Below are positions 1-10,188 of a DNA stretch of 33,169 nt, piece after piece. A program made the position numbers and the translations under genes. Positions within the stretch are counted from its first letter, which is position 1. Every line of letters begins with the position of its first letter. This stretch comes from Acidobacteriaceae bacterium (lineage in GTDB: Bacteria > Acidobacteriota > Terriglobia > Terriglobales > Acidobacteriaceae). Under the pieces are notes generated by a model. The model made no database searches, was not told the DNA's origin, and was given only the letters and a program-made list of their open reading frames with translations. The stretch covers positions 1 through 33,169 of the forward strand of contig JANWJB010000164.1 of NCBI GenBank assembly GCA_025449575.1, in the 5' to 3' direction.

Positions 1-7
1 ATACACC

Positions 8-41
8 ATGTGCGGCTTCTCCGTTAAGAAAAGTCGCACAT
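8..41 (-). terminator. Long hairpin downstream of nuoN, possible terminator
   Basis: Seven-base arms ATGTGCG (8-14) and CGCACAT (35-41) are perfectly complementary. Inside them CTTCTC and GAAAAG can also pair, with one G-U wobble when read as minus-strand RNA, leaving a six-base loop. The stem lies about 200 bases past the nuoN stop in the direction of transcription. No T-run follows it before the window edge, so it is not a textbook intrinsic terminator. It may instead be a processing or stabilising stem. The rest of 1-237 shows no convincing gene. Confidence 0.3.
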
Positions 42-237
42 CTCGAACCACGGTGCGGCATACCAATCGTGAATCCGCGCTAGTTGAGTGTATTCCGAGA
101 GGGAATTGGCGGCAAAAGTTCCCCAGCCGTCATTCAATACAGAGGGACCACGAGACCGCCATTCCCCGGCGAGAGCGGTTCTACCGGTCATGGTTCGAGA
201 TGGGGCCGGATCGAATCGAAGAACCGCAACCGCGATG

Positions 238-1821
238 CTACTGACCGGCCGCGTGCAACGGCGTGACCGGAAGCGGAGCACCGGAAACCCCGCCGGCGGC
301 CTTCAGACTACCGGTAATTGCGCTGCTCGGCGCATAGGTCGCCGCGCCGGCGCGAGCCATCGCCAGCGTGCGGCCGGGGAAAATCCCCAGCACCAAAGTT
401 GCCGTTACTGTCAGCAGCAAGGCCAGCTGCAGCGCCCAACCCGGGCGTCTGACCGCCGGAGCCTCCGATGCAGGCTGTGAGTAGACGGCCGTCACCAGGC
501 GCAGATAGTAGAAGGAGGCGATGCCGCTGTTGACCAGTCCGAGAATGCTCAGCCACAATACTCCCGCGCTGAGCGAGGCCGAGAAGACATAGAATTTGCC
601 GAAGAAGCCGGCGGTGAACGGAATGCCGATCAGCGACAGCAGGAAGAAAGCGAGTGCCCCGCCCAGAACGGGGAAGTGACGGGCCATTCCACGATAGTCG
701 GCGATCGATAGCAGCTTCTCTTCGTAACCTCCATAGTGGCTGACCACGGCGAAGATGCCGACGTTGGTCACCGCGTAAGCCGCCGTGTAAAAGATGGCCG
801 CCGCGATGCCTTCGCGTGAAAGAGCGGTGAAGGCCACGAGCAAGTAGCCGGCATGCGCGATGGAGGAGTAGGCCAGCATGCGCTTCACGTTCTGCTGGCG
901 CAGCGCGCCCAGGTTGCCCACCGTCATCGAGATGGCCGCCAGCAGCCAGATCAGCGGCATCCAGCGGACATGCAGCGACGGACAAACTTCGAATGCGATG
1001 CGCAACAAGACCGCAAAGGCCGCCGCCTTGGGCGCCGTCGACATCAGTCCCACCACCGGCGAGGGCGCTCCCTCATAGACGTCCGGCGTCCACACATGGA
1101 AAGGTGCGGCGGAAACCTTGAAGCCCAGCCCGACTAGGATCATGGCGACGGCAATTACGGCGAAGGCCGGGGTGGCGGTGCCCGGCAGGCCTGCCGCAAT
1201 TCCGGCGAAGGTGGTGGTTCCAGTTGAACCAAACAGCAGCGCGATGCCGAACAGGAAGAAGGCAGTGGCGAACGAGCCGAGCAGAAAATACTTTAGCGCT
1301 GCCTCGGTGCTTTTGCCCGTGTGGCGCCGGAAGCCCGCCAGAATATAAGTCGAGATGGAGGAGATCTCCAGGCTGATAAAGACCAGCAGCAGCTCAACCG
1401 CCGAGGTCATCAGGCACATGCCGACAGCCCCGAAAACCACCAAGGCGTAGAACTCCGCAGTGTTTTCCGTCTCCGGAAGAAAGACATCGACCGCGGTCAG
1501 CAGCGTAACCAGAACGATGCCGAGAATGAGCACGTGAAAGAAGACGCTGAAGGCGTCCGTCCGCACTTCGCCGTGATAGGCGGTTCCTGCCGGCAGGCTC
1601 ATCTGCCACAGGCTCGCGATCAGTGCCGCCAAGGTGCCCACGATGGCCAGTCCACCCAGGGGTTTGCGGCTTGCCCGGCTCGGCAAGAGCGGCTCGATCA
1701 GCATGATGAGCACCCCGGTAATGGTCAGCACCACCTCGGGCAGGATTCGGTAAATCTGGTAAATCTGATGGACGGCATATCCCTGCGCCACCTGCTGCGC
1801 TCCTTGCTCGATCGCGATCAT
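238..1821 (-). CDS. nuoN: NADH-quinone oxidoreductase subunit N
   Basis: This is a membrane-arm subunit of respiratory complex I and one of its three antiporter-like proton-pumping modules. The 527-residue protein is strongly hydrophobic with about 14 membrane segments. The expected charged axis is visible: a glutamate in the [10 protein letters not shown] segment (about E152), a lysine in [10 protein letters not shown] (about K235) with a nearby His, and a lysine in STAPKAAAF (about K265). The N-terminus is slightly longer than usual before the first membrane segment. The ATG overlaps the nuoM stop as ATGA, so it is translationally coupled. It is the last gene of the nuo cluster, and a gene-free 237 bases follow. 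Family assignment is secure. Confidence 0.96.
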   Translation of the reverse strand: MIAIEQGAQQVAQGYAVHQIYQIYRILPEVVLTITGVLIMLIEPLLPSRASRKPLGGLAIVGTLAALIASLWQMSLPAGTAYHGEVRTDAFSVFFHVLILGIVLVTLLTAVDVFLPETENTAEFYALVVFGAVGMCLMTSAVELLLVFISLEISSISTYILAGFRRHTGKSTEAALKYFLLGSFATAFFLFGIALLFGSTGTTTFAGIAAGLPGTATPAFAVIAVAMILVGLGFKVSAAPFHVWTPDVYEGAPSPVVGLMSTAPKAAAFAVLLRIAFEVCPSLHVRWMPLIWLLAAISMTVGNLGALRQQNVKRMLAYSSIAHAGYLLVAFTALSREGIAAAIFYTAAYAVTNVGIFAVVSHYGGYEEKLLSIADYRGMARHFPVLGGALAFFLLSLIGIPFTAGFFGKFYVFSASLSAGVLWLSILGLVNSGIASFYYLRLVTAVYSQPASEAPAVRRPGWALQLALLLTVTATLVLGIFPGRTLAMARAGAATYAPSSAITGSLKAAGGVSGAPLPVTPLHAAGQ

Positions 1822-3401
1822 CGCTTCACCGCCAGAGGCGCGGCCTCAAACCGGCCATCCCCGGCACGCGCGGATTCTTTCCGCACTGCATTGGGGGACG
1901 CCGGTGGTAGCGGCGGGGAGGTAAGGACCGCGGCGGCCGGCTGCGCATACTGCCTCATGGCTCCGTCGATTGCGCGCATCCACACTGGAACGGCCACTCC
2001 CATAGCCAGCATCACCAGGGCCAAGGGCCAGATCGTCAGGTGCTCGCGAACGTTCAAGTCAGAAGCGCTCTCCGGTCGCACGATCGCCGTCTCCCTTTGA
2101 TAGAAGAGACGCTGTGTCACGTGCAGCATGTAGCAGGCGCTAAGGATCACGCCCACCGTCGCCGCTGTTACCCAGCCGGTATGCCCGGGGAAGCTGCCGC
2201 TGAGCACCAGGAACTCTCCCACAAAACCGTTCAGCAGGGGCAGCCCCACCAGCGCCAGCGCCGTAATCACAAAGAACGTTGCCAGCCGCGGCAGCCGCGC
2301 CGCCAGACCGCCATAGGTCGCAATCTCATCGCTGCCGAAGCGCTCATAGACAAAGCCAAAAAGGATCAGCAGAGCGGCGCCGATGATGCCCTCGTTGACC
2401 GTCTGGTAGACCGCGCCATCCAGGCCGGTAAGCGAAAAGCAAAAAATGCCAAGCACACAGAATCCCAAGCCGCTCACCGCGGCGTATGCGGCCAGCCGCT
2501 TCATTTCGCGCTCCACCAGCGCCAGCAGCGCTCCGTAGAGAATCCCGATCACGGCCAGCGCAATCATCCAGGGGGCCTCGCGCCGCGACTGGGCGGGGAA
2601 CAGGCCGAGATTGAAGCGCAGGATCGAATAGAGCCCCAACTTGCCCGCCACCACCATCGCCATCGCCGTCGGCGCTTCGCTAAAGGTGTCGCTCAGCCAG
2701 CCGTGCAGCGGGAAGACGGGAACCTTCACCGCGAAGGCGATCAGGAATGCGAGGGAAATCCACAGCAACGCCTGCGAGGAGAACAAACCGCTTCCCCCGG
2801 AGAGAATGCCCTGCAGCGCCACGAAGTCGAAGGTGCCGGTGCGACCGTAGAGCCAGAGGATTCCCGCTAAGAACAGCGCCGAGGGCAGAAAGGTATAGAG
2901 GAAGAACTTCAGGGCGGCCGCCGAGCCGCGCTTGCGCCCGAACATCGCGATCAGAATCGCCATCGGGACCAGGCTCAGTTCCCAAAAGGCATAGAAGAGG
3001 AACAGGTCGAGAGCGACAAAGATACCCGCCATCGCCGTCTGCTGCAAAAGAAAATAGAAGTAGAACTCCTTGGCGTGGTGATCAATCACGCGCCAGGAGG
3101 TCAGCACTCCGATAGGAGCAAGAAAGCCGGTAAGCACCAACAGCCACAGCGATAGCCCGTCCAGGCCCAGGTGATATTGAATGTGCGGAGTGGCAATCCA
3201 GGCGCGGTCAATCTCAAACTGAAAGCCTGCTTGGCCGTAGGCGAATTGCAGCGCCAAGCGGATGGTGAGCAGAAAGAAAGCCAGCGTCACCAGCAGCGAG
3301 AACCACTGAATCACTCTGCCCCGTCTCGGCAGCAGAGCGACGATGATGGCGCCCGCGGCCGGCAGGAAGGTGACAATGGTCAAGATGGAGTGATTCAGCA
3401 C
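1818..3401 (-). CDS. nuoM: NADH-quinone oxidoreductase subunit M
   Basis: Complex I antiporter-like proton-pumping subunit, 527 residues, with about 14 membrane segments. Key residues seen are E141 in [13 protein letters not shown]226 in [14 protein letters not shown]233, and K254 in [10 protein letters not shown], matching the conserved NuoM proton path. An open frame extends upstream to 3539, but that stretch is Cys/Arg-rich, overlaps nuoL and does not look like NuoM. I chose the GTG at 3401, which gives the typical start [18 protein letters not shown] and has AGGAA 12 bases upstream. The gene follows nuoL by 67 bases and overlaps nuoN by four. The C-terminal tail is Ala/Pro-rich. The exact start is the only doubt. 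Confidence 0.95.
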   Translation of the reverse strand: MLNHSILTIVTFLPAAGAIIVALLPRRGRVIQWFSLLVTLAFFLLTIRLALQFAYGQAGFQFEIDRAWIATPHIQYHLGLDGLSLWLLVLTGFLAPIGVLTSWRVIDHHAKEFYFYFLLQQTAMAGIFVALDLFLFYAFWELSLVPMAILIAMFGRKRGSAAALKFFLYTFLPSALFLAGILWLYGRTGTFDFVALQGILSGGSGLFSSQALLWISLAFLIAFAVKVPVFPLHGWLSDTFSEAPTAMAMVVAGKLGLYSILRFNLGLFPAQSRREAPWMIALAVIGILYGALLALVEREMKRLAAYAAVSGLGFCVLGIFCFSLTGLDGAVYQTVNEGIIGAALLILFGFVYERFGSDEIATYGGLAARLPRLATFFVITALALVGLPLLNGFVGEFLVLSGSFPGHTGWVTAATVGVILSACYMLHVTQRLFYQRETAIVRPESASDLNVREHLTIWPLALVMLAMGVAVPVWMRAIDGAMRQYAQPAAAVLTSPPLPPASPNAVRKESARAGDGRFEAAPLAVKR

Positions 3402-3468
3402 GAAAAGTTTTGGTTCCTTTCTAGAGCCTGCAAATCTAGAGCCTGAAAGCGAGCCGGCGGAGCAGGCC

Positions 3469-5565
3469 CTAATGCAACACAAATCCGAAATGCGCAAGCA
3501 GCAGCATGGCTGCCGCTCCAATGGCCAGCCATCCGGCATAAGAACGGATATTTCCGGACTGCACGCGCTGAACCAGGGCTCCCAGCCCGCGCGCGCTGCC
3601 TGCGGCTAGCTGGCCGCCGCCATCGATGATGCCGCGATCCACCGCGCCGCGCAAAAGATAACGCGAAGACCAAAGCGTCGGTTTCACGATGACCGCGGAA
3701 TACAATTCGTCGATCCAATACTTGTGCACCAGCAGGGAATAGACGCCGCGCGCATTCTCAACCCAGCGCCCGGCCAGGCCCGGCTTACGGCGATAGAAGA
3801 GATCGGCGAAAAACCATCCGCTCAGCGCGGCAATCACCGACAGCAAGCTGAAGAGCCGCTCCTGACTGGGATTGCGAGTCGGCGGAACGCTGGGCTGCAT
3901 CGCCGATGCCGCCGCCGCCGCCGCGGGGCCTTCAACGTTCATCTGAATGCTGAGCTCTTCGAAGCTGTGGCGACGTCCTGAAAGCGCGGGATCGAGGAAG
4001 CGTGCGAATTGATCGTGGCCGCCCAACGCTTGAGGAATGCCGATCCAGCCGCCGGCAACCGAGAGCACGCCGAGCAGAATAAGCGGAACCAGCATGATCC
4101 AAGGACTCTCGTGCGGCGCATGAGCGGCGTGCACGGGAGCCAAGGGCTGAGCAGCGCCGTGTGTTTCAACCGCATGGGCCTCAATCGCATGTTCGGGCAC
4201 TGCTTCTTCGAGCGCGTGCGCGCGGCTGTGGCCGAAAAATGTCATGTACCAGAGCCGGAACATGTAGAAAGCGGTGATGGCCGCCGTGATCAGGCCTACA
4301 AGCCAGAGAGCATGGCCCGCGGTGGGCGAAAGATAGCTCTGATAGAGGATGGCGTCTTTGCTGAAGAAGCCGGAAAACGGCGGCAGCCCGGAGATGGCGA
4401 AGACGGCGGCCGTCATGGTCCAGAAGGTGACCGGCACAGCCTTGCGCAATCCGCCCATGCGGCGCATGTCCTGCTCCCCGCCCAGGGCATGAATCACCGA
4501 GCCGGCGGCGAGGAAGAGCAGCCCTTTGAAGAAGGCGTGGGTCACCAGATGAAAGATGGCGGCGGAAAAAGCCGCCGCGCCGCAGGCCAGGAACATATAT
4601 CCCAGCTGGGAGACGGTCGAGTAGGCGAGCACGCGCTTGATGTCGTTCTGGACCACCGCAATGGTGGCCGCCAGGATCGCCGTCGCGGCGCCGATGATTG
4701 CCACCACGCCCAGGGCGAAGGGCGAGCGCTCAAATAGAATGTGCGCGCGCACAATCATGTACACGCCCGCCGTCACCATGGTGGCGGCATGAATTAGCGC
4801 CGAAACCGGCGTCGGCCCCTCCATCGCGTCGGGCAGCCACACATAAAGCGGAATCTGTGCCGATTTGCCCACCGCGCCCAGCAGCAGGAGCAGCGCTATG
4901 GCGGTTACAAACCCTCCCTGAATCTCCGGATGCCGGGCGATCGCGGCAAAGATGTTGCTAAAGCTGAGCGAGCCGAAGTGGGAGATCATCAGGAACATCG
5001 CCAATAGAAAGCCGAAATCGCCGATGCGGTTGACGATGAATGCCTTTTTGCCCGCGTCCGCGGCCGACTTGCGCTTGAAATAGAAGCCGATCAGCAGGTA
5101 GGAGGCCAGGCCCACGCCCTCCCATCCGACGAACATCAGCAGGAAGTTCTCTGCCAGCACCAGCGTGAGCATGAAGAACATGAAGAGGTTCAGATAGGCG
5201 AAGAAACGCCAATAACCCTCCTCTTCCGCCATGTAGCCCACGGAATATACATGGATCAAGAAGCCGACGCCGGTGACCACCAGCAGCATCACCAAGGTCA
5301 GTTGATCGAAGACCAAATCGAAGCCCGCCCGGAATGCGCCGGCGGCAATCCAAGGAGTTGCAAAGCGCTCGATGTAGGGCACGCTGAGCGAATGAAAGCG
5401 GGACGCGATCCACGCCACCTGGGCAAGCGGCAGCGCGGTGCAGAGCAACGCAATAGCGGAAATCAGCTTCTTGGGCATCCGCCGGCCCAACAATCCATTC
5501 AGCAGAAAGCCCAGGCAGGGCAATAGCGGAATCAGCCATAGATGGAGCGATGGAAGATCGTTCAT
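3469..5565 (-). CDS. nuoL: NADH-quinone oxidoreductase subunit L
   Basis: Largest antiporter-like subunit of complex I, at the distal end of the membrane arm, with the long lateral helix at its C-terminus. The protein is 698 residues, longer than the roughly 610 of E. coli NuoL. Visible hallmarks are E150 in [18 protein letters not shown]234 in [35 protein letters not shown], and [10 protein letters not shown] near the C-terminus. Residues 446-485, between two membrane segments, carry eight histidines in an Ala-rich loop. A further Ala-rich linker precedes the C-terminal helices. The ATG at 5565 starts [10 protein letters not shown] and overlaps the nuoK stop as ATGA. The frame extends upstream to 5709, but that part is a shadow of nuoK. 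Confidence 0.96.
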   Translation of the reverse strand: MNDLPSLHLWLIPLLPCLGFLLNGLLGRRMPKKLISAIALLCTALPLAQVAWIASRFHSLSVPYIERFATPWIAAGAFRAGFDLVFDQLTLVMLLVVTGVGFLIHVYSVGYMAEEEGYWRFFAYLNLFMFFMLTLVLAENFLLMFVGWEGVGLASYLLIGFYFKRKSAADAGKKAFIVNRIGDFGFLLAMFLMISHFGSLSFSNIFAAIARHPEIQGGFVTAIALLLLLGAVGKSAQIPLYVWLPDAMEGPTPVSALIHAATMVTAGVYMIVRAHILFERSPFALGVVAIIGAATAILAATIAVVQNDIKRVLAYSTVSQLGYMFLACGAAAFSAAIFHLVTHAFFKGLLFLAAGSVIHALGGEQDMRRMGGLRKAVPVTFWTMTAAVFAISGLPPFSGFFSKDAILYQSYLSPTAGHALWLVGLITAAITAFYMFRLWYMTFFGHSRAHALEEAVPEHAIEAHAVETHGAAQPLAPVHAAHAPHESPWIMLVPLILLGVLSVAGGWIGIPQALGGHDQFARFLDPALSGRRHSFEELSIQMNVEGPAAAAAASAMQPSVPPTRNPSQERLFSLLSVIAALSGWFFADLFYRRKPGLAGRWVENARGVYSLLVHKYWIDELYSAVIVKPTLWSSRYLLRGAVDRGIIDGGGQLAAGSARGLGALVQRVQSGNIRSYAGWLAIGAAAMLLLAHFGFVLH

Positions 5566-5867
5566 AGTTTCATCAAATCCACTTGGTCGATGTTGAGCGT
5601 GTTGCGGGCGCGGAAGATGGTGATGATGATGGCCAGCCCGACGGCCGCCTCCGCCGCCGCAACCACCATCACGAAGAAGACGAAGATCTGCCCGTTTACG
5701 ATCCGCCACTGATGCGCGAAGGTAACAAAAGCCAGGTTGACCGCATTCAGCATCAGCTCGATGGCCAGGAAGACGGTAATAATGTTGCGCCGGATCAGGA
5801 AGGCGGCGACACCGATCGAGAAGAGGACAGCGCTCAGCACCAGATAATAGGCCAGGGGAACGGTCAC
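5562..5867 (-). CDS. nuoK: NADH-quinone oxidoreductase subunit K
   Basis: Small membrane subunit of complex I, 101 residues, the family's normal length, with three membrane helices. The two buried glutamates of the proton path are present at E37 ([13 protein letters not shown]) and E73 ([13 protein letters not shown]). It starts with GTG at 5867. AAGGAG lies seven bases upstream inside the end of nuoJ, with only one base between the nuoJ stop and this start. Its own stop overlaps the nuoL start as ATGA. The order J-K-L-M-N is the standard distal half of a nuo operon. Confidence 0.96.
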   Translation of the reverse strand: MTVPLAYYLVLSAVLFSIGVAAFLIRRNIITVFLAIELMLNAVNLAFVTFAHQWRIVNGQIFVFFVMVVAAAEAAVGLAIIITIFRARNTLNIDQVDLMKL

Positions 5868-5868
5868 G

Positions 5869-6363
5869 TCAGGGCTCCTTTCGCGCCAGCGCCACGGCGC
5901 CCAGAATGGCGATTAGGATCAGCACGGAGGTGACTTCAAATGGCAGCAGAAGATCGCGGAAAAGCACGGAGCTGAGCGTGTGCGTCGCGGTGACGTATTC
6001 GCCCAGCCGCGCTTGCGCCAAATGCCCGCGCGCGGAAAGGAAGATCTGAACCAGCAGCGCCAGCAGCACGGCGGCTCCCGGAAAGCCCACCAGAAAGGCG
6101 GCGCGGCTGCCGCGCGTATGCTCCTCCCGGCCGGCGTTGAGCAGCATGATGACAAAAGTAAACAGCACCATAATGGCGCCGGAGTAAACGATCACCTGCA
6201 CGGCGGCCAGAAATTGCGCGCCCAGCAGCAGGTAAAGCACGGCCAGCGAAGTCATCACCACGATCAGCGAGAGCGCGCTGTTAATAGGATGACGCTGGAG
6301 CAGAAGATTCAACGCTCCAGCCACACACAGCACGGCAAAGAATATGAACAGCGCCAGATACAT
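5869..6363 (-). CDS. nuoJ: NADH-quinone oxidoreductase subunit J
   Basis: Membrane subunit of complex I, 164 residues, about five helices. It begins [21 protein letters not shown] and contains the typical [13 protein letters not shown] and [24 protein letters not shown] segments, the latter being the helix with a pi-bulge in the family. I chose the ATG at 6363. The frame continues to 6531, but that extension is Arg/Lys-rich and unlike NuoJ. No good ribosome binding site is seen before 6363. Unlike its neighbours it is not tightly coupled to the gene upstream: 190 non-coding bases separate it from nuoH, exactly where nuoI is normally found. Confidence 0.94.
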   Translation of the reverse strand: MYLALFIFFAVLCVAGALNLLLQRHPINSALSLIVVMTSLAVLYLLLGAQFLAAVQVIVYSGAIMVLFTFVIMLLNAGREEHTRGSRAAFLVGFPGAAVLLALLVQIFLSARGHLAQARLGEYVTATHTLSSVLFRDLLLPFEVTSVLILIAILGAVALARKEP

Positions 6364-6553
6364 AGGGTTAAGAGAATTCCGTCCGAACAGCAGCAGAACC
6401 CGAGCTGCGGCAGCCTTCCTGCAGGGGTAACCCGGGGACCTGGAGCAAGCGCGGCCTTTCTTACGGAAAAGCGGCGCCCGGAGGCCTTGGCGGGACAAAG
6501 CAGCAAGAGTCTGCCTTCGATTGTAGATCACGCAGTGTGGCTCACCGCCGCGC
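6364..6553 (-). other. Gene-free gap where nuoI is expected
   Basis: These 190 bases between nuoH and nuoJ contain no frame with the CxxCxxCxxxCP ferredoxin motifs of NuoI. The only open minus-strand extension here encodes an Arg-rich peptide without recognisable features. In most bacteria nuoI occupies this position with overlaps or short spacers. The gap is the longest inside the cluster, and might hold a promoter for nuoJKLMN or be the footprint of an old deletion. I see no clear -35/-10 pair. Confidence 0.6.
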
Positions 6554-7600
6554 TTAGGCGACCAAAGCGAGGCACAGGCTGGTGACGACGATGTTGGCGA
6601 TGGCCAGCGGCATCAGAAATTTCCAGCCGAAGCGCATCAGTTGGTCGTAACGGAAGCGAGGGAGTGTCCCGCGCACCCAGATATAGAGACAGAGAAAGCA
6701 AAAGACTTTGAGGACGAACCACATCACCGGCAGCAGGGCCGCGCCCACCGCGCCCCCGATCGGGGGCAGCAAAGAACCAAATGGGCTGGTCCAGCCGCCG
6801 AAGAACAACAGCGTCGCTACGCAGGCGACGATGATCATATTGGCGTATTCCGCCATAAAGAACATGGCGAACTTCATCGAGCTGTACTCGGTGTGATATC
6901 CGGCGGTCAACTCGCTTTCCGCCTCCGGCAGATCGAAGGGTGAGCGATTGGTCTCCGCATAGGCGGCCATTAGATAAATGAAGAACGCGACGAACTGATA
7001 GCCGCCGAAAAAATTCCACGAGCGCAACCCGTGCGCCGCCTGGCTCTCCACGATCGTGCGCAGGTCGAAGGAGCCGGCGCGCAGCACCACACCGATCAGC
7101 GAGAGCCCCAGCGCCAGCTCGTAACTGATGATCTGGGCGCTGCCGCGCAGCGCGCCCAGCAGCGAATACTTGTTGTTCGATGACCAGCCGGAAAGGGCAA
7201 TCCCGTACACGCCTACCGAGGTCACGCCCAGGATCACTAGCAATCCGATATGCACGCCGGAGATTTGGAACATGTCCACGCCATGCCATGTGATCGGCGC
7301 TCCAAACGGCACCACCGCGATCGAAATCAGCGAGCAGGCCAGAGCGATCAGCGGCGCCAGCACGAAGAGAGGCCGGTGCGCATTGGCCGGTATAAGGTCT
7401 TCCTTGAGAAATAGCTTGGCTCCGTCAGCCAGCGGCTGCAGCAGCCCAAAGGGGCCCACGCGGCTCGGTCCCCAGCGGTTCTGAATGCGTCCCACCAGCT
7501 TGCGTTCCAGCAGAACCGTATAGGCCACCGCGGTCAGGAAGATGACCAGCACCACCACGATCTTCAAAAGGCTCAGAAGAAAAAATGTCAGCAGGTTCAC
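6554..7600 (-). CDS. nuoH: NADH-quinone oxidoreductase subunit H
   Basis: Membrane subunit of complex I that joins the membrane arm to the peripheral arm and helps form the quinone entry chamber. The protein is 348 residues with about eight helices. Diagnostic stretches are LLERKLVGRIQNRWGPSRVG, FGLLQPLADGAKLFLKE, the acidic-loop segment YAETNRSPFDLPEAESEL followed by TAGYHTEYSSMKFAMFFMAEY, and RFRYDQLMRFGWKFLMPLA. Start is GTG at 7600, overlapping the nuoG stop as GTGA. The downstream partner is nuoJ after a 190-base gap instead of nuoI. Confidence 0.96.
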   Translation of the reverse strand: MNLLTFFLLSLLKIVVVLVIFLTAVAYTVLLERKLVGRIQNRWGPSRVGPFGLLQPLADGAKLFLKEDLIPANAHRPLFVLAPLIALACSLISIAVVPFGAPITWHGVDMFQISGVHIGLLVILGVTSVGVYGIALSGWSSNNKYSLLGALRGSAQIISYELALGLSLIGVVLRAGSFDLRTIVESQAAHGLRSWNFFGGYQFVAFFIYLMAAYAETNRSPFDLPEAESELTAGYHTEYSSMKFAMFFMAEYANMIIVACVATLLFFGGWTSPFGSLLPPIGGAVGAALLPVMWFVLKVFCFLCLYIWVRGTLPRFRYDQLMRFGWKFLMPLAIANIVVTSLCLALVA

Positions 7601-10020
7601 GCGCGTCTGTCTCTTTCCCCGGCGCTCTCTCCGGCAGCGACGGGGGAGAGGCCATCGCGTCCCGTCGTGCGCGCCGCGGTGGTATACGCCTCCAGGACAG
7701 AATTCAATTTTTCGCTGTATCGTCCCAGCGTTCCCGAGGTAAATAGAGTGTCGGCCGCCGGCAGCACCAGGTCGCGCCGCGCTGGGCCTGCATCCGCGGA
7801 AGAAGCGGCCGGCGCAGAAGGCGGTTCCAGGTGGATGTCATTGCCGGCCATCAGCTCCGCGCGTCCGCCCGCCTGCGGCTCATAACCGGGAACCAGGCGC
7901 TCGATCTCGTCCAGCACGGCGAAGGGGTCGAGCGGGCTCAGCTTCGGCTCCAGATTATTGGCCGCCAGCCACACCGCATGGCGGTCGGCTTCGCCCGATT
8001 GCGCTCCGCGGCTCTGGCCCATGTCCGCGCGCACTCCGCGGCCATAGGGAACCAGTTTCTTCGCGTCGGCCCCCATCTTGGTAGCGATACGCACGATCAT
8101 CTCGAAATCGCTGCGGGTTCCCGCCAGATCGCCGGCCTTGTTGACCAACTGCTGGTCGCCGAATGTATTTGTCACCGTGCCGGATTTTTCATACAGATTG
8201 GCGGCGGGCAGCACCACGTCCGCAAGTTGCGCCGTCTCAGTCAAAAACATCTCCTGAACCACGATGAAGGTGTTCTTGAGAGTTTCCGGCGCGATGCCGT
8301 AACGCAGCACAGGATTGGAGCCGACCACGTAGAGGGCAGCCAGATCGCCGCGCGCTGCGGCATCGAAGATTTGGATCAGATCCATCCCGGGGGTCTGCGG
8401 CAGCGCGCCGCCATACTCCTCTACCAGACCACCGGGCTTGGAGACGGGAAGATAGCCGGGCAGCAGATCGGGCAGCAGGCCCATATCGGCGGCCCCGCGC
8501 GAATTAACGTAGTCGCCCAGGCAGGCAAAGCGGGCGTCGGCCAGCCCCAAGCCAAACTCAATCACTCGCGCAACCCCGGCGCCGCGGTACTCGGAGCCAA
8601 ACAGGATCAGTAGGCTAGGCTCGGCGCGCAGTGCGTCGCGGAAGCCGCGGCCGGCATCGTCCGCCGGCAGCGCGGTATCGTCGCCGGCAAGAAAGCGAAT
8701 TGCATTGCCGTATCCGTCCTGGGGAATTCTCAGCGTCGCCGTGGCCTGGCGCTCCAGCTTGATCGGCGTGTGATTCACCACATAGAGCCGCGCCTGGTTC
8801 AGCCGTACATCGGTGCGCAGGTTCCAGGCCGCCAAAGGATGCTCTTGAGTAGGATCATTGCCCAGCAGCAAAACTGCCGGCGCGCTGGCCGTCTCGCGCA
8901 GGGACGCGGACCGGCCGCGCCCGCGCTCGCCCAGGGCGCGGACAAATGCCGCGTAGTCGGCCGTGCGGTGGTGATCGATATTATTGGTGCCCAGCACGGT
9001 GCGGGCGAACTTCTGCAGCAGATAGTTTTCTTCATTGGTGGTGCGGTTGGAGCCGATCACGCCGATCGCTCCGCCGCCGCGGCTCTCCCGCAGCTCGCGC
9101 AGCCGGCCCGCCGTGCGATCGAGCGCCTGTTCCCATGTGGCCTCTTTCAGTTGCCCGTCCTTGTCCCTGAGAAGGGGCTTGGTGAGACGGTCGGGACGAT
9201 TCGCGAAGTCGAATGCGTAGCGTCCCTTGATGCAAAGAAAGTCGCCGTTGATGCCGCTGCGGTCGCGGTTGTCCCCGCGGATGATCTCCGCTCCGTAATT
9301 GGCGCTGCGCACCCCCAGCGTGGTCTTGCATCCGTCGGCGCAGTGGGTGCAGATGGTGGAGACGTGATTCATCTCCCACGGTCTGGTCTTGTAGCGATAG
9401 GTGCCGGACGTCAGCGCGCCCACCGGGCAGATGTCGATGCAGTTGCCGCACTCTTCGCACTCCAGGTGGTCGCCCATGTTGGGCGCAATCACGCTGGTGA
9501 CACCGCGGCTCTGTACGCCCAGCGCCGCCACATCCATGCCTTCATTGCACACGCGCACGCAGCGGTAGCAGAGAATGCAGCGCGGCCGGTCGAAGAAGAC
9601 CACCGGCGACCACTGCTGCTCCTCGCGATGCTGCTTGGCCTCCGTGTAAAGCGAGACCCCAGCCCCGTACTTGAAGGTCATATCCTGCAGCTCGCACTCG
9701 CCGCCGGCGTCGCAGACCGGGCAATCGAGCGGATGGTTGCCGAGCACGAGCTCCACCGTCGCCTTGCGCGCCTGCGCGATCTCCGGGCTCTCGGTGGTGA
9801 AGACCTGGCCTTCGGCCACCTGGGTGGTACAGGCGGTTTGCAGCTTTCCCACTTTTTCCTGGCGCACCAGACACATGCGGCAGGCGGCCTGCAAAGCCAG
9901 CCCGGGGTAGTAGCAGAACTGCGGGATGGCGATGCCGGCGGCGCGGCAGGCCTCAATCAGCAGCGTGCCCGCGGGTGCAGTCAGCTTCTTGCCATCGACA
10001 GTGAAGGTTACGTCAGCCAT
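7597..10020 (-). CDS. nuoG: NADH-quinone oxidoreductase subunit G
   Basis: Large iron-sulfur subunit of the peripheral arm (807 residues), passing electrons from NuoF towards the quinone site. Ligands visible: C36, C47, C50 and C64 for a [2Fe-2S] cluster; H96, C100, C103 and C109 for the His-ligated [4Fe-4S] cluster; C148, C151, C154 and C158 with C188, C191, C194 and C198 for two more [4Fe-4S] clusters; and C224, C227, C231 and C263 for the extra N7-type cluster found only in some bacteria. A molybdopterin-oxidoreductase-like domain fills the rest. Start ATG at 10020 has AGGAA just upstream. A 168-base gap with no gene separates it from nuoF. The last four bases overlap nuoH. Confidence 0.96.
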   Translation of the reverse strand: MADVTFTVDGKKLTAPAGTLLIEACRAAGIAIPQFCYYPGLALQAACRMCLVRQEKVGKLQTACTTQVAEGQVFTTESPEIAQARKATVELVLGNHPLDCPVCDAGGECELQDMTFKYGAGVSLYTEAKQHREEQQWSPVVFFDRPRCILCYRCVRVCNEGMDVAALGVQSRGVTSVIAPNMGDHLECEECGNCIDICPVGALTSGTYRYKTRPWEMNHVSTICTHCADGCKTTLGVRSANYGAEIIRGDNRDRSGINGDFLCIKGRYAFDFANRPDRLTKPLLRDKDGQLKEATWEQALDRTAGRLRELRESRGGGAIGVIGSNRTTNEENYLLQKFARTVLGTNNIDHHRTADYAAFVRALGERGRGRSASLRETASAPAVLLLGNDPTQEHPLAAWNLRTDVRLNQARLYVVNHTPIKLERQATATLRIPQDGYGNAIRFLAGDDTALPADDAGRGFRDALRAEPSLLILFGSEYRGAGVARVIEFGLGLADARFACLGDYVNSRGAADMGLLPDLLPGYLPVSKPGGLVEEYGGALPQTPGMDLIQIFDAAARGDLAALYVVGSNPVLRYGIAPETLKNTFIVVQEMFLTETAQLADVVLPAANLYEKSGTVTNTFGDQQLVNKAGDLAGTRSDFEMIVRIATKMGADAKKLVPYGRGVRADMGQSRGAQSGEADRHAVWLAANNLEPKLSPLDPFAVLDEIERLVPGYEPQAGGRAELMAGNDIHLEPPSAPAASSADAGPARRDLVLPAADTLFTSGTLGRYSEKLNSVLEAYTTAARTTGRDGLSPVAAGESAGERDRRA

Positions 10021-10188
10021 GGTTTCCTATGTGGAAATCGATCTCGCGCAAGCGGCGCAGCCGGTTCCAGATCTTTCGTATGCCACCACACGTCTCGTCC
10101 CTTTCGTCCTTGCCGGCGGAAGCTCCCCTTGCGCCAGGCCGCATTCCTGAAGCCTATCCACGCTCGAAAAGCGCGCCCTCTGTCTATC

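Noticed and set aside
88-480. Plus-strand open frame opposite nuoN
   Set aside because: Arg/Gln-rich composition typical of an antisense frame in GC-rich DNA, and it overlaps the secure nuoN gene.
10021-10188. nuoF-nuoG spacer examined for a hidden gene or nuo remnant
   Set aside because: No frame with iron-sulfur motifs or a plausible start was found; it was left as plain spacer.
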